The notes under the pieces are model-generated. The model did no database searches and was not told where the DNA came from. It worked only from the letters and a program-made list of their open reading frames with translations. Positions 24,697 through 31,969 of a stretch of DNA of 33,698 nt are shown here, piece by piece (within the stretch, counting starts at the first letter, position 1; each line of letters begins with the position of its first letter). The position numbers and the translations under genes are program-made. Origin of the DNA: Patescibacteria group bacterium. Its GTDB lineage: Bacteria; Patescibacteriota; Minisyncoccia; Moranbacterales; SCTJ01. The stretch is taken from assembly GCA_004297805.1 (NCBI GenBank), contig SCTJ01000023.1:1-33698 (forward strand), given 5' to 3'.

Positions 24697-25248
24697 ATGG
24701 GAATCGGATTAATTCTATTGGTACTTATCGGGATGGCGGTGGTTTGGCTTATTGCTGTTTACAACGGTCTGATTCAGCTCAAGAATCGAGTGGATGAAGC
24801 CTGGAGCGACATTGATGTTCAGCTCAAACGACGCTACGACCTCATCCCCAATTTGGTGAACACGGTCAAGGGTTATGCGGCGCATGAGAAGCAAGTGTTT
24901 GAAAATGTGACGGAAGCGCGTAGTCGAGCCATGGGAGCCGGGACGGCAGCCGGCAAGGCTGAAGCTGAGAACATGCTTTCCGGAGCGCTCAAATCGCTCT
25001 TCGCGATTGCGGAAAACTATCCTGACCTCAAAGCTAATCAGAACTTTCTGGAATTGCAGCGTGAGTTGACTGACACGGAAGACAAGATTCAAGCTTCGCG
25101 TCGATTTTACAATGGCAACGTGCGGGACTTCAACACCAAAATTCAAGTTTTCCCGAACAATATGATTGCGGGAATGCTTAACTTTACGCGGCGCGAATTC
25201 TTCGAAGCTGCCGCTGGAGAAAAAGAGAATGTCAAAGTAGCATTCTAG
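24697..25248 (+). CDS. lemA: LemA family protein
   Basis: [57 protein letters not shown]...[44 protein letters not shown]. Confidence 0.95.
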   Translation: MGIGLILLVLIGMAVVWLIAVYNGLIQLKNRVDEAWSDIDVQLKRRYDLIPNLVNTVKGYAAHEKQVFENVTEARSRAMGAGTAAGKAEAENMLSGALKSLFAIAENYPDLKANQNFLELQRELTDTEDKIQASRRFYNGNVRDFNTKIQVFPNNMIAGMLNFTRREFFEAAAGEKENVKVAF

Positions 25249-25261
25249 TCCCAAGGAAATT

Positions 25262-25747
25262 ATGGCCAGAGGGCAGTATTTCGAGGGCAAGCTGGGAAAA
25301 TGTCGCGGAGTCAACTGCGATAATTGTTGCTGCGATGATGATCAGGTTGAAGAATGGATTGTTGAATATTTTGCTTTTCACGAAAGGATAAAGGACTATC
25401 TGAAGTCTATTGGTATCGGGATAAACTATAAGGGCGATCGAGTCGAATTCAAGAATTGTTCTGACGGTAAGGATTGCAAATTTTTGAAGCACTCTTTGAA
25501 CAAGGATTTTGATCCCAGGCCGATTGACTGCAAAATATACCCGTTCGTAGTCGATTGGGATTCGATTGATTTTGACAAAAAAATAGTCAGTCTCTATTAC
25601 TGGGATGACACTTGCCCCCTGATCACAGAGGAGTCGATTACTGCAGAATTCAAAAAAGAAGTCGAAGATATCATCAAAAGAGATTTCTCCGCTCTGTTCT
25701 ATGGGGCTATCTTCTCGGTAAAGTTTATGGATAAAATCAAGAAATGA
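25262..25747 (+). CDS. YkgJ-like Cys-cluster (Zn/Fe-chelating) domain protein
   Basis: GKCRGVNCDNCCCDDD...NCSDGKDCKFLKH...RPIDCKIYPFVVDW...DDTCPLI: multi-cysteine pattern with CxIYPF typical of this family. Confidence 0.7.
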   Translation: MARGQYFEGKLGKCRGVNCDNCCCDDDQVEEWIVEYFAFHERIKDYLKSIGIGINYKGDRVEFKNCSDGKDCKFLKHSLNKDFDPRPIDCKIYPFVVDWDSIDFDKKIVSLYYWDDTCPLITEESITAEFKKEVEDIIKRDFSALFYGAIFSVKFMDKIKK

Positions 25748-26628
25748 CTCTCTACACTCAATCGGATCGCAATACTCGTCTAACCTGGCTATACATCAGT
25801 GGCTTTCTGATCTTCGTGATTGGGGTGGGTTACATTTTTGCCGGGGCCATGCGCAATAGCGCGATCCTCTATGGCGCGGTAATATTTTCGGTGGCGATGA
25901 GTTTTGGTTCCTATTGGTGGAGCGACAAAATTGTCTTGGCCATGAGTGGAGCTAAAGAAGTGACGCATGATAATGGGCGGGAAATCTATCATTTGGTCGA
26001 GAATTTGTGCATTACAGCTGGTTTACCGGTGCCCAAAATCTATATTATCGAAGATACGGCGCCCAATGCCTTTGCCACGGGGCGCGATCCGCAGCACGGA
26101 GTAATTTGTCTCACAACCGGAATTTTACAGAAACTCGAAAAGGTTGAATTGGAAGGGGTGATTGCGCACGAACTTTCGCATATTGGCAATCGAGATATCC
26201 TGCTGTCCACGGTGGTCGTGGTGCTGGTGGGATTTGTGACGCTCCTCGCGGATTGGTTTCGCCATTTTGCCTTCCGCGGTCGACGCAGTGACAATGAGGG
26301 TGGCGGCCAAGCCATCTTCGTGATTTTGGCGATTGTCCTTTCAATCCTGGCGCCGATTGCGGCCACTTTGATGCAATTGGCCATTTCACGCAAGCGGGAA
26401 TTTCTGGCCGATTCTTCGGGCGCTTTGCTCACACGCTATCCGGAAGGTCTGGCGCGAGCGTTGGAAAAAATCTCTGGCGACCAAGAACCATTGGAAGCAG
26501 CCAATCGCGCCACGGCTCATCTTTTCATTGTCAATCCATTCAAAGGTAAAAAAATGGCCAAGATGTTTATGACCCATCCGCCGATTGAAGAACGAGTAGC
26601 AGCCTTGCGGGGTCTGGACATTTCATAA
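25744..26628 (+). CDS. htpX: M48 family zinc metalloprotease HtpX
   Basis: VIAHELSHIGNRD (HExxH), TM segments, REFLADSSGALLTRYPEGLARALEKI, MTHPPIEERVAAL. Confidence 0.95.
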   Translation: MTLYTQSDRNTRLTWLYISGFLIFVIGVGYIFAGAMRNSAILYGAVIFSVAMSFGSYWWSDKIVLAMSGAKEVTHDNGREIYHLVENLCITAGLPVPKIYIIEDTAPNAFATGRDPQHGVICLTTGILQKLEKVELEGVIAHELSHIGNRDILLSTVVVVLVGFVTLLADWFRHFAFRGRRSDNEGGGQAIFVILAIVLSILAPIAATLMQLAISRKREFLADSSGALLTRYPEGLARALEKISGDQEPLEAANRATAHLFIVNPFKGKKMAKMFMTHPPIEERVAALRGLDIS

Positions 26629-26642
26629 TATATCAAGCTTCT

Positions 26643-27041
26643 ATGTTGCGCTTAGCTTTGGGGCATATCTTCACTCAGCATGCGCTGTTCAAGATGCAGC
26701 AGTATGGCCTGTCGGAGCAGCGCGTGAGAAGAGTGATTCGCGCTCCTCAAAGACTGGAGGAGGGTATCGTGAAAAATACTATCGCGGTCATGCAGCCAGT
26801 TTCAGAGAAGCGGGTAGATGGCAAAATGGTTTGGAAACAGGAGATCTGGGTAATGTACATACTGGCGAAGCACAAAGCTCAAAGCGCAAAACGCGAACAA
26901 AACACAAACAAGGCATCGAAAACTGACAAGATAGGACTTAGGCAACTAAAAATCATCAGTGCTTGGCGCTATCCGGGAGTCAGTCCCAAGCGGAACCCCA
27001 TTCCCGAGGAAATTTTACGGGAGCTGGCGAGTCTGAGATAG
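26643..27041 (+). CDS. DUF4258-like small protein
   Basis: FTQHALFKMQQYGLSEQRVRRVIRAPQRLEEGIVKNTIAVMQP resembles DUF4258 (HA..RM..R.I....V..vi..p). Confidence 0.5.
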   Translation: MLRLALGHIFTQHALFKMQQYGLSEQRVRRVIRAPQRLEEGIVKNTIAVMQPVSEKRVDGKMVWKQEIWVMYILAKHKAQSAKREQNTNKASKTDKIGLRQLKIISAWRYPGVSPKRNPIPEEILRELASLR

Positions 27042-27147
27042 CCGTGTGGACAAGTTTGGGCGCGACGTTTTGTGGATTCAGGGTTTTTGTGGTAATATCA
27101 GCGCAGTGGAAGAAACGGCTAAAGCCTAAAAACAGAAATTGACCTAC

Positions 27148-29121
27148 ATGTTCGTCAGTCAATATTTGGAGCAAAAAAAAGTTTCGCTCAGTGAAGAGAA
27201 TCAGCACAAACCAGCCCTCAAACGCAAGGGATTGGTTTTTTTGATTTCGTTTTTGTTGCTGTTGCTAATACCTTTTGCTAAGGCTAAAGCGGTGGCTCCA
27301 CTGGTTGCGATTATATTGGGCGCTGTTGTTATTGGAACCATCGTTTTTTCTCAAGGTTCAGTTAATCCTTTGTTGGCGCCAATCAATATTGCTCTGTATG
27401 CCGTGCTAGCCGTAATGGTGCTACTGATAAATATTGCCGGTGCAATTCTAGACGTAGCAGTAAACTCTCAAGCATATAGTCAGCTCCTGGCACATGAGTC
27501 GGTGGTTTCAATGTGGGGGTTCATCAGAGATTTCCTTAACATGCTTTTTATTTTCGCCCTGCTTTTCTCGGCCTTTTGCACTATCTATCAGGTTTCTAAA
27601 TATCATCTCAAAAATGTGGTGCTATGGGTGGTTCTGATGGCGCTGTTGGTCAATTTTAGCTATCCGATCACACGATTTGTTATAGATGCAGCCAACATAC
27701 CGATGTTCTATTTTCTGAATGAAGGTCTGACACCCAACAAAAATGGTCAGATCTCGCCTTATTTCTCTCCGATGACAAACATCGGTCTATTGACTGAGAA
27801 AGCTCTTTCGCCAGGAATAGCCAGTAGTATGAGTTCTGATACAACATTAAATCTAATTTTTGCAATTATATTCCTATTTATATTCATGGTGACATTGATG
27901 GGATTTGCCATTACATTATTAGTTCGCATGCTCATCTTGGTAATTCTTCTGATTCTTTCCCCGGCCGGTTTTACTCTATACGCTTTCCCGTCGACCAAAC
28001 ATTACGCAGGTCAATGGTGGGATAAACTCATGAAAACGGCTTTTCAGGGGCCAGTCCTGGCATTTTTTCTTTATCTGGCGATTAGTATGTTTACCATGCA
28101 GAGCGCTGATCTCGATGAATTCAAAGAAGGAATAAAGGCAAGCGGTGGCAATGTTGAGCAGTTGGTTATCCTGGGAGTTTATTTTTCAGTCCCAATAGCG
28201 TTGCTTTGGATTGGGCTGAGTATGAGTAGCACTATGGGTGCGGCCGGATCTGGTATGGCGATGAGTTGGGCCAAGTCAGCCGGAAACAAGGTGAGGGGGT
28301 TGGGCAAGGTTGCTTGGACTGGAACGGGCGTGCCTGGTGCAGCTAGCAAGTCATGGGAAGGATTCAAGAAATCCGGCAAATTGTTTGGCAAGCTGCCAAT
28401 AATGGAGGGATCTGCCGCACGTGGTGATCGAGAAAGTCGTTGGGCTGCGAGAATTACGGGTGGTCGTGGAGCAGCTGCAGCTGAACGCGAAGCCGCACTT
28501 AATAGGCGGGCCAGGGAACGTGCCGACGAACACAAGAAATTTGGAACTGACACCGCTTCTCTTCATCAAGCACTGGGTAGTAATGATGCAGTTGAGCGGC
28601 GTGCGGCCTTGATGGCTAGTATGGACGGCAATAAGTGGCAAAACGCCGCACACCTTCAGGCTGCGCTGGCTGCTGCCAAGAAGTCAGACGGCAGAACCAC
28701 TGACACTGAGCTGCAGAAACAGGTAATAGACAAGCTCAAGGCAGACGAAATGCATAATCTGGTCACGAATTATGACGAGCTGAGAGATGTGATGGCTGCT
28801 GCTGGCAATCCGGATGTTAAGAGCGCTATGACTGCCAAAATGCGAGATCAAAATGCTAAAACGCTCATTGAATACGAGGCTAATAATGGTGTTCGAAGCG
28901 CCGAAGAATCAGTTCGCGAGCATCTAGGTAAAATGAAGGCTGGAAAATTGGCTGATCAGAGGGGGATGCACGAAACAGGATTTCTGGAAGGCAATACTGC
29001 CGTTGGCAACGCAGTCGGGGCGCATTTGCATGGAAAAAATGCTGAGTATAAGCAAAAAATGTTAGAAGAAGGTCAAGATTCGGCTATAAGGGCCTGGCGT
29101 AGTGCCGGAATCGTTGATTAG
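27148..29121 (+). CDS. VirB6/TrbL-like polytopic membrane protein of a T4SS-like apparatus, with large Ala/Lys-rich C-terminal region
   Basis: Many TM segments (FVSQ..., LIPFAKAKAVAPLVAIILGAVVIG, LLINIAGAILDVAVNSQAYSQLLAHESVVSMWGFIRDFLNMLFIFALLFSAFCTIYQVSKYHLKNVVLWVVLMALLVNFSYPITRFVIDAANI, LLVRMLILVILLILSPAGFTLYAFPSTKHYAGQWWDKLMKTAFQGPVLAFFLYLAI), then soluble Ala-rich tail. Confidence 0.65.
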   Translation: MFVSQYLEQKKVSLSEENQHKPALKRKGLVFLISFLLLLLIPFAKAKAVAPLVAIILGAVVIGTIVFSQGSVNPLLAPINIALYAVLAVMVLLINIAGAILDVAVNSQAYSQLLAHESVVSMWGFIRDFLNMLFIFALLFSAFCTIYQVSKYHLKNVVLWVVLMALLVNFSYPITRFVIDAANIPMFYFLNEGLTPNKNGQISPYFSPMTNIGLLTEKALSPGIASSMSSDTTLNLIFAIIFLFIFMVTLMGFAITLLVRMLILVILLILSPAGFTLYAFPSTKHYAGQWWDKLMKTAFQGPVLAFFLYLAISMFTMQSADLDEFKEGIKASGGNVEQLVILGVYFSVPIALLWIGLSMSSTMGAAGSGMAMSWAKSAGNKVRGLGKVAWTGTGVPGAASKSWEGFKKSGKLFGKLPIMEGSAARGDRESRWAARITGGRGAAAAEREAALNRRARERADEHKKFGTDTASLHQALGSNDAVERRAALMASMDGNKWQNAAHLQAALAAAKKSDGRTTDTELQKQVIDKLKADEMHNLVTNYDELRDVMAAAGNPDVKSAMTAKMRDQNAKTLIEYEANNGVRSAEESVREHLGKMKAGKLADQRGMHETGFLEGNTAVGNAVGAHLHGKNAEYKQKMLEEGQDSAIRAWRSAGIVD

Positions 29122-29163
29122 AAATATTTTCAGAAAAAGTTAACAAAGGAGCAGAACTGTCAT

Positions 29164-30033
29164 ATGGAAGAATCGAAACTCGAAGCTTATTATTATCCCA
29201 TGTTGGTGTCGGCTGTTTCTGGTAGGCCAAACACGGCGGAGGAGCTTGTCGCGAGGTGGAAATTTTTCAAGAGTCTGCCTCAAATTTTTCGAGACATTCT
29301 CATGTCTCAAGAGGTTCCTCTGGCTGTAAAATATATCTCAGAACAATATACACTAGGCGAGGCAAGAACGACCGAGCTTTCTCGGATCATAAGAGGGGTA
29401 TTTTTTGGAGAATTAACCAAAGAGCAATTGTCACAGGCAGTGGCGCAACGCCTGGGTATTCAGGAGCAGCGGGCAGCTCAAGAAATTGCTAAACTGATTG
29501 ACACACGGATACTCTCAATTACTCCCAAGCCGGAAGAGCCGGATCTTAGCGGACTGAATCAATTGTCGATCTCTGAGGCAATCCGGAGATATAAAGGTGT
29601 TGGCGAGCAATTGGTTAGTGCCAATCCTCTGAAACTTCGTATTTTTCCTTCGCCCGTTAAACCTTCCATCAAGAATTGGATCGCTGACTATCAAGATAAT
29701 CTTGGAGTACAAAAGCACGAGATGATGGAGCGCGGAAATTACTTGTTCCACAGCGAGAATACTAAAAGACTTACCGCTGGGGAGCGTCAGAAACTGGGGA
29801 TCGTGCTGAAGTCGTTGGATGACAATTCACCCGTGTTGGTCAATCCGGAATTGCAGGAAATAGTGTTTCCGCGGATGGAAGGCGGGGCACAGATGGAAAC
29901 CCCAGTAAGCCAGGGTCCTGCTCAATCCCAAGGCGGAGTGAGGTTTTCTTCCTCGCAAACTTTGCCGGCTGAACGGGGTGCTGCGCCACAGCGCCCGTCA
30001 CTCGGTAATCGCCCGGGCGGAGGGATGGTATAA
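29164..30033 (+). CDS. Hypothetical protein of the T4SS-like locus
   Basis: 289-aa ORF, helical N-terminal half and Pro/Gln/Gly-rich C-terminus; directly downstream of the VirB6-like gene. Confidence 0.65.
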   Translation: MEESKLEAYYYPMLVSAVSGRPNTAEELVARWKFFKSLPQIFRDILMSQEVPLAVKYISEQYTLGEARTTELSRIIRGVFFGELTKEQLSQAVAQRLGIQEQRAAQEIAKLIDTRILSITPKPEEPDLSGLNQLSISEAIRRYKGVGEQLVSANPLKLRIFPSPVKPSIKNWIADYQDNLGVQKHEMMERGNYLFHSENTKRLTAGERQKLGIVLKSLDDNSPVLVNPELQEIVFPRMEGGAQMETPVSQGPAQSQGGVRFSSSQTLPAERGAAPQRPSLGNRPGGGMV

Positions 30034-30076
30034 AAATAGTGGTCTACCTGAGTTCATATCTAATTATTCCAAGAGT

Positions 30077-30136
30077 GTCATGCTGAACCTCAGGCTGGAA
30101 GTATAATCGAATCGGTCTCGGCATCTAAGATGACAT
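30077..30136. repeat. Imperfect inverted repeat of TGTCATGCTGAAC... type
   Basis: TGTCATGCTGAACC...GGTCTCGGCATCTAAGATGACA: termini TGTCAT/ATGACA with imperfectly complementary inner arms. Confidence 0.5.
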
Positions 30137-30165
30137 TTTTCACTGATTTTTTGGCTCTATATAGT

Positions 30166-30492
30166 GTGAAAAAGCTATTATCAATTTTCAAACTATCATT
30201 TTTCATTTTGAGTTTTGCATTTTTAACTTGCACAGCTGTGCACGCTGGCGTTATCGACGACGCTCCCAAAATTACCACTATTCTCTATAGTGCGCTGGAA
30301 TCGCTCTTGTCATTCTTCGGAATTATTGGTATAATAGGCACAGTGATAGCTGGAATCCTGTATTTGGTGTCATCCGGGGATGAGCATCTAGCTGAAATGG
30401 CCAAGCGAGCCATCACCTATTCAGTAATCGGGACAGTAGTGGCCTTCGGGAGTCTAATTGTCGTTCAGACTTTGAGTGCATTTTTCAAATAA
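30166..30492 (+). CDS. T4SS pilin-like protein (VirB2-like) 1
   Basis: GTG start gives signal peptide MKKLLSIFKLSFFILSFAFLTCTAVHAG; two TM segments flanking GILYLVSSGDEHLAEMAKRAITYS. Confidence 0.75.
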   Translation: MKKLLSIFKLSFFILSFAFLTCTAVHAGVIDDAPKITTILYSALESLLSFFGIIGIIGTVIAGILYLVSSGDEHLAEMAKRAITYSVIGTVVAFGSLIVVQTLSAFFK

Positions 30493-30511
30493 TGACGGTG
30501 GAAAATATCCT

Positions 30512-30835
30512 ATGAAGCGAATTCTTCCGTTTCTCAGTGGGGCTCTGATGTTTCCCGGTTTAGCGTCGGCAGCCGATATAATTGTGAAAAATACTCCGAC
30601 TGATGACTACTACCGCACGATTGGCAATGTCCTTACCTATTTTCTGGCAGTGATTGGAATTGTGTCGGTGATTGGGATTGCAGTTTCGGGCGTGCTCTAT
30701 CTCACGGCCGGCGGGGATGAAAAGCGAGTGGAACGAGCTAAGAGTTGGATTGTCTACACGGTGGCGGCACTGGTAGTAACACTGATCGGATATGTGATTT
30801 TAAAATTAGTGAGCCGTTCGATTATAAATAGTTAA
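30512..30835 (+). CDS. T4SS pilin-like protein (VirB2-like) 2
   Basis: MKRILPFLSGALMFPGLASAAD signal peptide; two TMs flanking GVLYLTAGGDEKRVERAKSWIVYT. Confidence 0.8.
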   Translation: MKRILPFLSGALMFPGLASAADIIVKNTPTDDYYRTIGNVLTYFLAVIGIVSVIGIAVSGVLYLTAGGDEKRVERAKSWIVYTVAALVVTLIGYVILKLVSRSIINS

Positions 30836-30866
30836 TTTTTTACAAAGTAAATAACTAAAATAAAAA

Positions 30867-30913
30867 CTGGGTAGTCGGAGCGAGAAAAGCTCAGGTTTTC
30901 CCAGAAAAGGAGG
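30867..30913 (+). promoter_or_regulatory. Leader hairpin and strong Shine-Dalgarno of pilin 3
   Basis: CTGGG(30867)...GAGC-gagaaaa-GCTC...CCCAG(30904), followed by AAAAGGAGGTGACACT-ATG. Confidence 0.6.
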
Positions 30914-30920
30914 TGACACT

Positions 30921-31292
30921 ATGAGAAACAAATTTAAAAAAGTAGCCTATGTCGTGTCATCGTCTGCGATTCTGGGAGCACTCTCAGTCGTGGCGGTGCA
31001 TGCAGCGGGACTGGATGTTCCAGTGCAGGACTCAATGGCTAAAGCTGGGTTCTACACCCTGTTGCAGTATGTTCTGAATTTTATTCTGGCGGTGTTGGGC
31101 GTGCTGGGTATCGTGGGCATTGCCGTGTCTGGTGTGCTCTATATCACTTCCGGTGGCGACGAGAAGCGGACCGAGATGGCCAAGGAATGGATGCTCTATT
31201 CAATCATGGGCTTGGTCATTGCTTTGCTCGGCTACACAATCGTGAAATCGATTGCTAACCTTTTGGGCGGTACCGACGCAGCCAAGTTCTAG
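30921..31292 (+). CDS. T4SS pilin-like protein (VirB2-like) 3
   Basis: Signal peptide MRNKFKKVAYVVSSSAILGALSVVAVHAAG; two TMs flanking GVLYITSGGDEKRTEMAKEWMLYS. Near-ideal SD. Confidence 0.85.
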   Translation: MRNKFKKVAYVVSSSAILGALSVVAVHAAGLDVPVQDSMAKAGFYTLLQYVLNFILAVLGVLGIVGIAVSGVLYITSGGDEKRTEMAKEWMLYSIMGLVIALLGYTIVKSIANLLGGTDAAKF

Positions 31293-31315
31293 CGGTAGAA
31301 AAAAAGACTTTCCTA

Positions 31316-31346
31316 ACAGAGGCACCCTAGGGTGCCTCTGTTTTTT
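31316..31346 (+). terminator. Strong intrinsic terminator
   Basis: ACAGAGGCACC-CTAG-GGTGCCTCTGTTTTTTG. Confidence 0.9.
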
Positions 31347-31350
31347 GTCA

Positions 31351-31379
31351 TAGACGGCATAGGCATGTTCGTGTATAAT
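31351..31379 (+). promoter_or_regulatory. sigma70-like promoter for pilin 4
   Basis: TAGACG - N17 - TATAAT (31374-31379). Confidence 0.55.
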
Positions 31380-31405
31380 GGAAGCAAATATAAATACAAA
31401 TACCT

Positions 31406-31819
31406 ATGAAACAATTTTTCCAGCAAACCATGATTGTTAGTGTTCTGGCCACTCTTTTCGTTTGGGTTGTAGCATTGCCGGCGAAGGTGCAAGCGACGGC
31501 TAATTGTGACAGTGGCTTTGAGGAGATGTCAGGCGTGTGTGTTCCGACTGATACGGGACTTTCAGACAAGACAGTGGGCGAAGTGTTGCAAGTGGCGCTG
31601 GACTGGCTCTTGGCCACGATCGGGGTCTTTGCGATCCTAATGATTGCAATAGCTGGAGTGATGTATATTACCTCGGGCGGTAATGAGAAAAATGTAGAGA
31701 AGGCCAAAAACATGCTGACCTGGGCGATTGCCGGCCTGGCGGTAGCCCTCTTGGGTTATGCCATTGTGGCCACAGTTAATGGAATTTTGCAGGGGGATGA
31801 TGTGTCGAAAGATTTTTAA
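31406..31819 (+). CDS. T4SS pilin-like protein (VirB2-like) 4
   Basis: Signal peptide; CDSGFEEMSGVCV Cys pair; two TMs flanking GVMYITSGGNEKNVEKAKNMLTWA. Confidence 0.8.
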   Translation: MKQFFQQTMIVSVLATLFVWVVALPAKVQATANCDSGFEEMSGVCVPTDTGLSDKTVGEVLQVALDWLLATIGVFAILMIAIAGVMYITSGGNEKNVEKAKNMLTWAIAGLAVALLGYAIVATVNGILQGDDVSKDF

Positions 31820-31841
31820 CAACCAAACAAGTTGCCGGTTA

Positions 31842-31922
31842 TTGACAACGAGATAATCCTCGTGTATAATGGAGCCTGGAGATTGATGAGTGTGAAAGTT
31901 CGCGACAGGCGAACTTTTATTG
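31842..31922 (+). promoter_or_regulatory. Consensus promoter plus terminator-like leader hairpin upstream of nusA
   Basis: TTGACA (31842-31847) - N17 - TATAAT (31865-31870); AAAGTTCGC-GACAG-GCGAACTTT (31895-31917), then TTATTGTT. Confidence 0.75.
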
Positions 31923-31969
31923 TTAATAAGCCTAGAGGTTGAATAATAACCCGTTTAACTATTGCAAGT

